A DNA stretch of 64,000 bases. Source: Dasypus novemcinctus. Taxonomy: Eukaryota > Chordata > Mammalia > Cingulata > Dasypodidae. Each line of letters begins with the position of its first letter. Position 1 is the first letter of the stretch. The notes under the pieces are model-generated. The model was not told where the DNA came from. It saw only the letters and a program-made list of their open reading frames with translations, and did no database searches. The stretch is from positions 97,965,157 through 98,029,156 of the forward strand of contig NC_080680.1 in NCBI RefSeq assembly GCF_030445035.2, given 5' to 3'. Of this stretch, positions 1 through 9,820 are shown piece after piece. The position numbers and the translations under genes are program-made.

Positions 1-593
1 CCTACCTGAAAACTGACCTCTTAAGATTTTCCACATGTCTTCCCAAAACACTATAACATAAATGATAAATGTTTTTATGGAAGAAGCCGCATAAAATTCC
101 TATATGATCTTAGGTAAACAAAAGGTAAGATTGTCCTTAATTTCATCCATATTGAACCACATTCAATTCTTTTTCTGCTTATAGACAATTGTATATTGCG
201 TAGATTGAGTGAGACAAAGGAGTTTTGTAAACTTGATGGTTAAAAATTCAAGGCCAATGCACAGATAACCTAAAAATTAAAGTTAAGCCCCCAGCCAGTG
301 CTCTGAATCAACTTTATATTCAAATACTTTTAAAAAGGGGCATAGCTCCTGCATGAAGGCCAGATAAAAGTAGCTCATGTCCTAAGCCTTTCTGCAACTA
401 GCTCAAATGAAGCAGACTATACTGACTCCTATTTTCATATGGAAAGACATCCAAGGATCAAGAGATTTTTAATTGCTAGTCAATGTCTATTAACTTATCC
501 AGTTTAGGTCACAGAGAGGCAGACTTTAACACAGCTTACTTTGCATACATTGTTTTATTTAATCCACTTTTAGCTATTTCTTTTTCTTCCCAG
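1..593. other. non-coding flank, no recognisable feature
   Basis: AT-rich sequence with no repeat family I recognise. The last 20 bases form a pyrimidine tract ending in CAG at 591-593, which is the probable splice acceptor of the exon that follows. If that exon is real, this stretch is intron or upstream flank. Confidence 0.5.
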
Positions 594-679
594 GGACGGA
601 TGATATACCGAAGAAAAATAACTTTATTGTTATTGATCTTGTTGTCCTTATGGACCTTATATAAGGAGTATCTTTTCAG
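594..679 (+). CDS. putative first coding exon of a GT6-like glycosyltransferase
   Basis: A pyrimidine-rich tract ending in cag precedes the exon, and CAG|GTAACT follows it, so both splice signals are good. Coding would start at the ATG at 600; the 26 complete codons have a short basic segment (YRRK) followed by about 17 hydrophobic residues rich in Leu and Ile. This is the usual layout of a type II signal anchor in Golgi glycosyltransferases. The exon ends after two bases of a codon (phase 2), and the 48-bp exons at 6575 and 6975 start with the one base needed to finish it. GT6 genes have this design: a small anchor exon, several tiny stem exons, then large catalytic exons. GLT6D1 or GGTA1 would be the nearest relatives by layout. 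I see no catalytic exon in the window, so the gene may continue to the right across a very long intron or may be a remnant. The family call is an inference. Confidence 0.5.
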
Positions 680-779
680 GTAACTATAACAACTAAATGT
701 ATATTTAATTATGTTTGGTAAGGATTTGGTATGTCAAAAAGGTGATAGTTTCACCCCCTGAATAAATCAAGAATCCCTT

Positions 780-3165
780 CTTTCAAATATAGCCCACAAC
801 CCTGAGGGGAGGGGGAAAGAGGTGTTGAATACATGGAATCAGGGTAACTGTGGGGCAATGGAAGTGTTCCAAAGGGTCATGCCATGATGGATATAGGTCA
901 TGTTAAATTACACCAAAAATGTATAAAAGTCTGTAAGCTAAAATGTAAACCATAATGTAAAACATAAGATAGCTAAAAATTTAGAAAATTGTGTAGTCTA
1001 AAATATAAACCATGCTGTAAACCCAAATGGAACCATGTTTGAAAGGTATTGCTTCGATATCTGTACATTAGCTGCAGCAAATATAATATGAACATGTAAA
1101 AAGATCACTGTTGGGGAAGGGACAAAGGGTTTGATGTCGGATATGTGGGAGTACCATATATTGTATACGTGAATTACTGTGACCTAAAACTTATGTCAAG
1201 AGAAACTTAATATCAGGAAAAAAAGGGGGGGGGGAGGAAAGAAAGGAGGTACACATTGAGGAAGAAATGGAAGAAATTGCCTTGCCACTGTACATACAGG
1301 GCAACACCTGTAGCAGTGATGAAAGGCAAAATGTCAAAAACAAAGCTTTTTCATTTTTTCATTTCTTTGATACCCCAATTTATTTTTCCTTTTTAAATTT
1401 TTCTAAATTTCTTTGTATTCTATATCTAACCTTTAAACCCATCCCTATATTCCATTTTTCTATTAATGGAACCTGGCAATATATTGGGCTTCCTTTTTGA
1501 AGAAGTTTTGAATTACAGAGAGGTTCAACTATGGTGGGGGAGGAACACTTGTGTGGGGTGTCATTAGTGAGGGGCACACGGTTGGGAGGGAGTTCTCCAG
1601 GGCATGTATACAGGGTACATAGAAAGGTTTGGATATTTTCATAGTGGTTTCAGTTGGAAATGACAGATGAGAGAGTGCTGGATTCCTGACCAAGGGAGCT
1701 CTATCACATTCCCCAATGGAACAATTCCCCACGTGCAATGGCAAAGACCAAAAAAGAAGAATGGTCCAATGATGAGCCCTTGATACCGATGGCTCTGATT
1801 ATGAGCCTGTGTGCCTGAAATATGAACTAGGCCTATAGCTGTGGGGTACCTCCTGAGAGCCTCCCTGTTGCTCAAACGTGGCCACTCTTTAAGCCAAACT
1901 CAGCATGTAGATGCATTGTCTTCCCCCCTGTGTGGGACATGACTCCCAGGGATGAGACTCCCTGGCACCAAGGGATTACTACCAAGCACCAGCTGATGAT
2001 GTAACTACAAAAAAGACCATGAACAAAGAGGTCAACTCAAACCAGCAGAATATTTCAGCCTACATGTAATATCAGGTGTTAAAAATTGCATTTTGACCTT
2101 CGATAAAAGGGGGAAATGGGAAGGACAAATGGGTTTACATGGCTATGAGTCTCCAAAAAAGAGTCAGGAGGTCATCAGAGGGTGATGCTTATGCACACCT
2201 CAGCAGGATACCAGAGACAGCCAAGGTAGATGGAAACCCAGGTGCTGGTTCTCCTGAGGACTGCAGCAACTCACAGGTTCTATGGTCAAGGCAGATGGCT
2301 CTGGAGTTCAGGGCCATGTCAGTTGGCCCTACTTTGGAGTTTGTGTTCCTGAGTGTGATGGACTTGGACTCAGATATAATCTTTCTACACATGCCTCTTC
2401 TGTTACTTTTACTCGACCTGTGGTTGGCGTTTGGGTTGGTGTATACTCAGGAGACCTGAATCTCTGAACTGTCCATGTGATGGCCAGGCCCTGGGCCTCA
2501 GCAGACTTGCAGCTCCTACCTTCTGGTTTCTTGGACTTACCCTGTCCAGCTGTCAGGGAGGTAAAGAGAGTCAGCCACCACAGCAGGGAGCCAAGAGTGC
2601 CTACAGCTACAAGCAGGAGAATTGCATCCATCATCCATGTGGAATCTAAACCCCCTCTCGATGTAGAGGGGGACTGGGCATAGCCATCCCAGGTCCACAG
2701 GATCGAGGAATAGAGTATGGATTAGAGTGGACTTACTGGTGTTCTGCTGGGGAACTACTGTGCTTAGTAAGGGAAGAAATTGTAATAGTGATGTGGAGAG
2801 GGTGGTCATGGTGACTGCTGATGGTTGGGAGAAGGAAGAAGAAATATGGTGTGGGGGCATTTTCAGGATTTGCAGTTGTCCTAGGTGGTGCTGCAGGGAT
2901 GGATGCTGGATGTTGTGTGTCCTGTCATGGCCCACTGGCTGGATTGGGAGAGAGTGTGGACTACAATGTGGACCACTGTCCATGTGCTCCAGCAGTTCTC
3001 CAGAATGTATTCGCTGGGTACAGTGGATGTGCCACAATGATGGAAGAGTTTGTTGATGTGGGAGGGGTGGTGTGGCTTGAGTGGGGGGTATATGGGGATC
3101 TCATATTTTTTGAATGTAACATTTAAAAGAAAATAAAGAAGAAGAAGAAAAAAAGAAAAACAAAT
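780..3165 (+). mobile_element. L1 3' UTR fragment
   Basis: This region matches, in reverse complement, most of the 3' UTR of the full-length L1 at 36915-46723: for example the block around 1890-1960 corresponds to 38000-38110, and 1520-1880 to about 38200-38520. It also matches 58731-59815 in the same orientation. It ends in an A-rich tail near 3120-3165. Open frames of about 100 codons inside it are not conserved in the young L1 copy and are not called as genes. A G-rich homopolymer run lies near 1227-1234. Confidence 0.8.
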
Positions 3166-3544
3166 ATAGCCACAGCACCCAAATCCTTTGTTTCTAACAT
3201 GATCAAAATTAATTTTTTGTAGGCCCATAAGTGCGAGGAGAAGCAGTGTTAAATTACCAAGACAGCATAGCAGAGTAATGTTACTAATGTTATCAGAAGC
3301 TGCCATTTTGTGTAAGTGGCATCTTGTTTAAGAAACATCCCTAGGATTGATGAGTCTAGGCACTATATTTGGTATTCATACTCCACAAAGACATAACTGG
3401 CAATTGACAAGTTTCACTACTTTGATGGTTTTAAGTAAGCTTCTCATTTACATTTTTCTCAAAGAATTAGATATTTTTGTTTGTTTGTTTTAAGATATAG
3501 CATCTGAGGTCCTGGACAATTTACCATGGTATATCTATAAACAA
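3166..3544. other. unassigned sequence
   Basis: AT-rich, no coding signal and no repeat recognised with confidence. Confidence 0.4.
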
Positions 3545-3592
3545 CAATGTGCTTGGCACATAGTATGTGTTCAGTAAATATTTGGTGTATAA
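3545..3592 (+). repeat. MIR-like 3' end fragment
   Basis: The string around gtgcttggcacatagta, followed by a caataaatattt-like motif, is the well-known end of the ancient mammalian MIR SINE. Only about 45 bp are recognisable. Confidence 0.45.
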
Positions 3593-3751
3593 AATAAGTG
3601 GATTGATACAATCTAACACTAGTGCTTTTAAATGTGGAAAACATTTATATAAATTTAAAAGTAATATAATGCTTTTCATTTGTCCTAAGCACAAAGAAAC
3701 TACAGAGGACTTATCAGTGCTGGTAAGTCTTAATTTACAAATATACAATGG

Positions 3752-4360
3752 CCCCTTTTTTTTGGTACTGGGGGCTGGGATTGAACTCCAGGCCTCCCTC
3801 AGATGTGGCTAGCCGGCACTCAGTCACTGAGCCACATCGGCTCCCTGAGTTGGTTTTTTTCATTTGTTTACTTGTTATTTGTATATTTATTTATTTATTT
3901 TTAAAGATTTATTTTATTTATTTAATTCCCACCCCCTCCCCCAGTTGTCTGTTCTCTGTGTCTATTTGCTGCGTCTTGTTTCTTTGTCTGCTTCTGTTGT
4001 CATCAGTGGCATGGGAAGTGTGGGCGGAGCCATTCCTGGGCAGGCTGCACTTTCTTTCGCGCTTGGCAGCTCTCCTTACTAGGGTGCACTCTTTGCACAT
4101 GGGGCTCCCCTACGGGGGGGACACCCCTGCGTGCAGGGCACTCCTTGCGCGCATCAGCACTGCTCATGGGCCAGCTCCACACGGGTCAAGGAGGCCCGGG
4201 GTTTGAACCGCGGACCTCCCATGTGGTAGACGGACGCCCTAACTGCTGGGCCAAGTCCATTTCCCTGTATATTTATTTTTAAGAGGCACCAGGGACAAAC
4301 CCAGAACTTCCGATGTGGGAAGCGGGAACACAATCGCTTAAGCCACATCTGCTCCTGACC
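3752..4360 (-). mobile_element. dimeric tRNA-type SINE, split by a second SINE
   Basis: Two tRNA-like SINE heads lie in minus orientation at 3752-3862 and 4279-4360. They are separated by an A/C-rich linker into which a DAS-III-type SINE has inserted at 3893-4265. The same two-head arrangement without the insertion is seen on the plus strand at 16455-16672, which supports calling it a dimeric family. The left head begins next to a T-run at 3752-3761, which is the reverse complement of its A tail. Confidence 0.6.
3893..4265 (-). mobile_element. DAS-III-type tRNA-derived SINE
   Basis: About 370 bp. In minus orientation it starts with a tRNA-like head carrying A-box and B-box sequences and ends in an A/T-rich tail (aaataaat-type). 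It is flanked by a 13-bp target-site duplication, tgtatatttattt, at 3880-3892 and 4266-4278. It sits in the linker of an older dimeric SINE, so it is the younger of the two. Confidence 0.85.
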
Positions 4361-4830
4361 CCTTCTTTGAGGACAAAATTCATTTGGAGGACAGGAGAGT
4401 ACTTGGGTAAAACAAAACAATTTGACAAACGTGTTGGAGATATTCCCTTAAAGTCAGAATGCAAGGAGTGAAAGGAAAAGCCGAGTGGCAGAGTACCATC
4501 TTGTAGGGACTAATAAGGGAAAATATTTCACAGGGTCCAGAACACAGCCTCCAGTAGCCTTGGGTCTTATAAAGCTCTGGGAAATCACAGAGGAGTAAAT
4601 ACTTAGCTATAAACCTCTCAGGAGATTTTATTGACCACATGACACTGACAAAGTCATGCCATCAGAATGTGTCCAGAGAGAAAAACATACTCAAAATTTT
4701 GCAAGATTCAATATTATAATATGTTCATCGATTTCTTCCTATAGCCACAGGGCCCTACAAGGTGAAGCGAGGAGCAGCTTTCCTTTTCATGCTCATTGTG
4801 TTCAGACCCTTGTCTCTCTGATGTTTCTAT
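4361..4830. other. unassigned sequence
   Basis: No gene or repeat recognised. The last 16 bases are the left copy of the target-site duplication of the next SINE. Confidence 0.4.
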
Positions 4831-5249
4831 TTTTTTTTTAAAACTTATTTTTATTTATTTCTCTCCCTTTCCCCACCCCCTCCACCTGTTGTGTGCTTTC
4901 TTGTGTCCATTTGCTGTGTGTTCTTCTGTGTCTGCTTGCATTCTCAGTGGCACTGGGAATCTATGTCTCTGTTGCGTCATCTTGTTGCTTCAGCTGTTCG
5001 TGTGTGCAGGGCCACTCTTAGGCAGACTGTGCTTTTTTTTCACGCAGGGTAGCTCTCCTTGTGGGGCATACTCCTTGTGCATGGGGCTCCTGTATGTGGG
5101 GGGCACCCCTGTGTGGCGTGGCACTCTTGGTGCGCGGCAGCACTGCGTGCGGGCCAGCTCACCAAATGGGCCAGGAGGCCCTGGGTTTGAACCCTGAACC
5201 TCCTATATGGTAGGTGGATGATCTATCAATTGAGCCACATCCACTTCCC
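4831..5249 (-). mobile_element. DAS-type tRNA-derived SINE
   Basis: Same family body as 3893-4265, in minus orientation, more diverged. It is flanked by a 16-bp duplication with one mismatch (tctctgatgtttctat at 4815-4830 and the near copy at 5250-5265). Confidence 0.85.
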
Positions 5250-5865
5250 TCTCTGATGTTCCTATGATTTATAACACCCCCATTAAACTATGACTAGATA
5301 CCTGGGTCAGCGGTAACATGCATGAAAATAACATAGGATTTTCATGTACCAGGCGTAGTGTTTTCCCCCTATATTTAGCCATGGATAATAGGCACAGTAA
5401 CTTTCAATGCCCTGAAAACCACAGGAAAACCCCTAGGCAGGAGTGGAGACATTTAAGGAAAGTATGCTGCAGCAGAGATTTGGAAAAGGGATAGATTAAA
5501 ATGTTTTCCAGCAGAATATGTTCACTGCAATACAAAATAACAATGATTCTCTCTATTATAAATTTAAGTTCTCCTTGGCATTAGAATTCTATACCTTTAA
5601 CTAGTACTCATCAGCCAGAGCAACAGCCATCAATGGTAATGGATGCCTGAGTAGAATGCCATGTCTCAGTCACTTCCTGACATTGCCCATAGGGACAAAG
5701 ACAGTCCTGTGGCCCACAACTCAGCTCCAGAGCTGCCCAATTCCTTCATTAACTCAGTTCAGGATTAGCTCTCCAAAGATATCCTAGTTCTATAGCCAGG
5801 GTGCCATTAGAGTATACAGCAAGGAGGAAGCATAAGTACTTAGGCAAAACTTCCTTTTTTAAAAA
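5250..5865. other. unassigned single-copy-like sequence
   Basis: No coding signal and no repeat recognised. Confidence 0.4.
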
Positions 5866-6031
5866 ACTTACTGTGTGACCCTGGACAAGATGATCACAAG
5901 CTCTTTGTGCCTTAGTTTCGTTATATAGTAAAATGAGATGATAATAATAATAGTACCTATCTCATAGGGATGCTACGTGGATTAAATGAGATAATACTTA
6001 GGAAGTGCTCAATAAGTATTAACTATTAACA
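5866..6031 (+). repeat. MIR SINE fragment
   Basis: Contains in order the MIR landmarks: a gtgtgaccctggacaag block, a gtgccttagttt block, aaaatgagatgataataata, and a final region of the gtgctcaataagtat type. These are the core and 3' part of MIR in plus orientation. Confidence 0.75.
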
Positions 6032-6503
6032 TAGGGAACCTTACCTCATTTAGCAGGTTAGGGAACATCTCCCTTAGGAAGAGGTATTTAAAATGAGACC
6101 TGATGGACAGGTAGGAATTAGCTGGTTGAAATTATGATATGTCTAAGGAAATGAAAAAAGGCCAACGAGCCTGGAAAATTCTAACTGTTGTAGGAGATGT
6201 GGCTGGGTCAGTATGAAGAGCCAGATCATACAGAATTTCACAGCCACATATAAATTTGGAGGTCAGGTGGCAGAAAATTAAGGGAGATTTCATCTGATGA
6301 CTCCTAATTTTTCTGTGAACTAAAAGAATAAAGAAGGAGAACTAACTTTGGAAGCATATAAGGGATTCTGGGCAGAATGGAGAATCAAGTTGAGGTTGCA
6401 AGAGATTATTTTTTTATGCTCCCACCATCAAAGTTTAATGGCTTTGCTTACTGCTTTACTCTTGTATTTGCATTTTACATATTATATATAATATAGCCCA
6501 CGG
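6032..6503. other. probable ancient interspersed repeat, family unclear
   Basis: The stretch 6045-6260 (attagctgg, ggccaacgagcctgg, agccagatcatacag) reminds me of an old dispersed mammalian repeat but I cannot name it. The rest is AT-rich with no coding signal. Confidence 0.25.
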
Positions 6504-6574
6504 TCTGATAGACATTCAAATGTCTCAACCTCTAGTAGATGTAGTGTGACTCTCTGAATTATTTTTCTTTATAG

Positions 6575-6622
6575 GTCTCTTCAACCAAAAGAACTACAGC
6601 CATCAGAATGGTTTTATCCCAT
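6575..6622 (+). CDS. putative 48-bp GT6 stem exon, copy 1
   Basis: It is preceded by ttatttttctttatag and followed by GTAAGAATCC, both close to consensus. With one base finishing the codon left by exon 594-679, it reads Ser-Leu-Gln-Pro-Lys-Glu-Leu-Gln-Pro-Ser-Glu-Trp-Phe-Tyr-Pro and leaves two bases, so its phase is 2 on both sides and it can be included or skipped without breaking the frame. The acidic residue-Trp-Phe-x-Pro motif resembles the stem just before the catalytic domain in GT6 enzymes such as GLT6D1 and GGTA1. It would lie in the Golgi lumen. The match is short, so the family call rests on motif, exon size and phase together. Confidence 0.5.
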
Positions 6623-6974
6623 GTAAGAATCCACATCTTGTACCATGTGAGATTAATCCATAGATATTTGCCCAATAGCAGTTAATAGATGGGATCAATA
6701 CCACTACTGGCATTCCGAATGTTGGAGTAGATAGGATCTTTGAATACTATATATATATAACAGTGCCCAAGACCCACTGGGAATGGACCCATGTACTCAC
6801 ATCTCCCGTAAGTGAGAGTTTGGATTACATAACCTCAGAGTTCCTGGAATTACAGCAGATCGGAAGTGTAAGGGTAGACTTTTATTTCCCTCATTTCCCT
6901 TGATCTGATAGATGCTCAAGCATCTCAACCTCTAGTAAATATAGTGTGATTCTCTGAATTATTTTTCTTTATAG

Positions 6975-7022
6975 GTCTCTTCAACCAGGAGAAGTAAAGC
7001 TGCCAAAATTGTTATATCGCAC
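6975..7022 (+). CDS. putative 48-bp GT6 stem exon, duplicated copy 2
   Basis: Same length, acceptor and donor as the exon at 6575, exactly 400 bp downstream. It reads SLQPGEVKLPKLLYR in the same phase. The Trp-Phe pair of copy 1 is replaced by Leu-Leu and the final Pro by Arg, so this copy has either diverged in function or is decaying. Because the size is a multiple of three and both ends are phase 2, copies 1 and 2 could be spliced together, or either one used alone, without a frameshift. No stop codon is present in the frame. Confidence 0.4.
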
Positions 7023-7315
7023 GTAAGAATCCAAGTCTTGAACCATGTGAGATTAATCCATAGATTTGCTCAATAGCAGTTAATAGACGGCATCAATACC
7101 ACTACTGGCATTCCAAATGTTGGAGAGTAGATGGGATCTTTGAATACAACATTGAAAAAAAAAGATAAGCAGTGCCCAAGACCCAGTGGGAACGGACATA
7201 TGTACTCACATCTCCCATAAGTGAGAGTTTCGATGACATAACCTCAAAGTTCCTAGAATTACAGCAGGTCAAATGTGTAAGGGTATATTTGAGATCATTG
7301 GTTTATTCCCCTCAT

Positions 7316-7471
7316 TTCACCAATGAGAGAGCCAAAGCCTAAGTGAGACAGATGAGTTGTCTTTGTACTTCAGGCTTTAAGTCAACAGCCTTTTTCTGGC
7401 TTCTCTGCTTCCATTTTCTCACTTCACCCACCCATCTTTCACCCTTCTGCTATCATGTTTAAGTATTTCCC
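7316..7471. other. short unassigned interval
   Basis: AT-rich, then pyrimidine-rich near 7390-7440. The last six bases (tttccc) are the left target-site duplication of the solo LTR. Confidence 0.4.
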
Positions 7472-8243
7472 TGCGGCAGCGGCGGTTTGAGCCTGGCGGA
7501 GGGACGGGCGGCCGCGGGCCAGGCAACTCTTCCCGGAGGCGAGGGCGAGGCGGGAGACTTGGCTGAGTCTCCGGCGGTGGCGTGCAAGGTGTGGAGGGCG
7601 GCGGGAACGAAAAAGAAGAGACACCCTTGTGGAGCTATAACAGAGTCGTTTATTGGGGGATGTACAGAGGTTATATAGGGCTATCATGGGGGCGGGGTGG
7701 AGCTCTTGCTGGGATGCCTTAATAGGCGTGCTGGGGTAGGTGGCAGGGTTTAGGGATTGGTGGCTGCTGTTGCTGGGGTGGAAGGCAGACTTCAGTTTCG
7801 CCTTGCGCCTGCGCACTGCTTTATCAGCCTGGGCAGTGGCGGAAACGGAGAGCAAAGGAGCAGGGAGGAAGAAGAACAAGGAAGTGGGCTTCGCTCTGCC
7901 GGCCATGTAAGGGATGCTGGGAGGGGTAGGCGCTTGAGCAGCGAGATGAAACGGGGGAATGGGTGTCAGACGCTAATAGGCTGGGGAAGACTGGCCGTTG
8001 TTGGGTGTGGCCAGGCCTGGAGGTGGCGATGAGTGTCATGGTTGGGAGGTCTGCGCTAGTGGTGGCGATTAGCGCTTAAACAGCGGGAAAGTGAGCTCGG
8101 CGGTCGGCCAAGGCCGCGGATTCCGTGCTGGGGAAGCCACAGAGGGCGGGTATCCTACCCTTGCCTGTTACTTCGACCAGGGGCTGCATGCTTGCCCCAG
8201 GCTCCGGCCGAGTGAGGCAGGCCCCGACCGCCGCCTAACCTCA
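7472..8243 (-). mobile_element. solo LTR of a class II-like endogenous retrovirus
   Basis: A GC-rich 772-bp block in AT-rich flanks, starting TG and ending CA. It is flanked by tttccc (7466-7471) and gttccc (8244-8249), a 6-bp duplication with one mismatch. On the minus strand a TATA box (7671-7677) is followed about 17 bases later by AATAAA (7649-7654), the same layout as in the provirus LTRs at 22320 and 30492, although the sequence is a different family. No internal retroviral sequence is adjacent. The open frames of 60-155 codons here have no retroviral or host similarity that I recognise. Confidence 0.65.
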
Positions 8244-9405
8244 GTTCCCTTCATTAAAACTTTGAAAGGATACTTTTAGGTTAAGATTGTAACTTGATAA
8301 TGGTCCATGACTTATCTTCTGCTAATATAATATCAATTAGAGTCCAATCAGGACACAGAAGCACACCAGTTATTTAAATAGAGAACTTAATATAAAGAAT
8401 TTTTAACTAATATAAAGTTGTTAACGAGGTAACTGAAAAACTGAAAAGAGAACTCTAAAGTATTATGGAGCTAACAATAGCAACTAGGTCTGGAGAAACA
8501 AAAGAGAGAGATTGGAATTATTAAGCCTCGAAAATGTAGAGAAACATCTCATGGAGCTTAATCTCAGACCTTTAAGGAGGAGGTGACGCTCAATCTGTTC
8601 CAGGGTCTCTTGAGTTTCAAGGAGGGCTCATGGTGCTTGGACCAAGACCTCTAAGGAGGGGCACAATGAGGTTGGTTCTGCAAGTGCTAAACAAACTGAA
8701 AACTGGATTCATCTACTGGCATGGGAAGGAACTGCAGTTGCTGGGGTGAAGAAGCATTGCTGGGATGAGGCTTTCAGGAATAGGAAGCATGCAGGGAACC
8801 CATAAAAAACAGGAACGAGTAAGTTCCTTTTTATTCCTTCAGTCTTCCAATTTTCTTATTCGGTGTTGTCTTTTAGCAGAGCCCAACAGCGTGCTAGCTG
8901 CAAAGGAGAAATGTCGTTTGCAGAGCGTCATACCCAGGGTAACAAAGCAGAGTGTAGTGTGGTAGATTTAGCTATGAGACAATAACTGAATAACTGACCC
9001 AGCATCCCACTAACAAGTCAAGTAGGAGATAGACTAGTAATTCAAGGTGATGATTTATCATAACAGTTGGACAAAGGAGAAAACCATATAATAATTTAAA
9101 TAGGTTCCAAGTAGGCTACTGATAAAATTCAGCTCTCATTACAATTAAGTTTTTCCTTGCTTATCACTAAGTTTGAACAGTTCTCATATGTGAACTACCC
9201 ACTTGGATATCCACTTTTGTAAAGTGTCCTGTTCATATCTCTTCTCTTTGGTTTCTATTGTATTATCTTTCTTTTTATTATAGATTTGAGACGATTCCCT
9301 CTGCATTGTGGATATAATCCCTTTATTAGATATATATGGTCTGTAGTTTACTGTTTTTATTGAGGTAAAATTCCCATGCATAAAATTCTCCATTTTAGCC
9401 ATTTT
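8244..9405. other. unassigned; part may be an old interspersed repeat
   Basis: The stretch 8330-8990 (aatagagaacttaatataaag, taactgaaaaactgaaaag) has the look of an old dispersed mammalian repeat that I cannot name. No coding signal. The remainder, up to the SINE duplication at 9390, is AT-rich. Confidence 0.3.
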
Positions 9406-9804
9406 TTTTTTTAAGATTTATTTTTATTTATTTCTCTTCCCTCCCTCTTCCCCCATTGTCTGCTCTCTGTGTCCATTCACTGTATGTTCTTCTGTGTCTG
9501 CTTGCATTCTTGTTAGGCAGCACTGGGAATCTGCGTCTTTCTATTGCATTACCTTGCTACATCAGCTTTCTGTGTGTGCAGTGCCACTCCTGGGCAGGAT
9601 GCACTTTTTTTGTGTGGGATGGCTCTCCTTGAGGGGCACGCTCCTTGTGCATGGGACACCCCTACATGGGGAGCACCCCTGCAAGGCACGGCATTCCTTG
9701 TGCACAGCAGCACTGTGCATGCGCCAGCTTACCACATGGGTATTAAACCCTGGACCTCCTATATGGTAGACGGATGCTCTATCAGTTGAGCCACATTCAC
9801 TTCC
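9406..9804 (-). mobile_element. DAS-type tRNA-derived SINE
   Basis: Full body and tRNA-like head in minus orientation. It is flanked by an exact 16-bp duplication, ccattttagccatttt, at 9390-9405 and 9805-9820. Confidence 0.9.
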
Positions 9805-9820
9805 CCATTTTAGCCATTTT

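Larger units (their letters stand above)
6504..7315 (+). repeat. tandem duplication, two copies of a 400-bp unit
   Basis: Unit 1 starts at 6504 (tctgatagacattcaaatg) and unit 2 at 6904 (tctgatagatgctcaagc). The two align along their whole length, with substitutions and small indels; their internal exons begin exactly 400 bp apart, at 6575 and 6975. Unit 2 has extra A-rich bases near 7155. Each unit contains a pyrimidine tract plus acceptor, a 48-bp open exon and a GTAAGA donor, so the duplication copied an exon with its splice signals. Confidence 0.85.

Noticed and set aside
2139-2459. A 106-codon open frame in the L1 3' UTR, also present at 58976-59296 and 54723-55043 with the same length, suggesting a third L1 protein
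   Set aside because: The matching place in the youngest, full-length L1 (near 37860) closes after five codons, so the frame is not needed for a mobile copy. Shared ancestry of the copies explains the similarity.
3120-3165. Purine-rich stretch as a triplex-forming regulatory element
   Set aside because: It is the A-rich tail of the L1 3' UTR fragment.
7439-7906. A 155-codon frame in GC-rich sequence as a host gene or CpG-island first exon
   Set aside because: It lies almost wholly in a block with LTR ends, TATA and polyadenylation signals and a target-site duplication, and has no recognisable domain.
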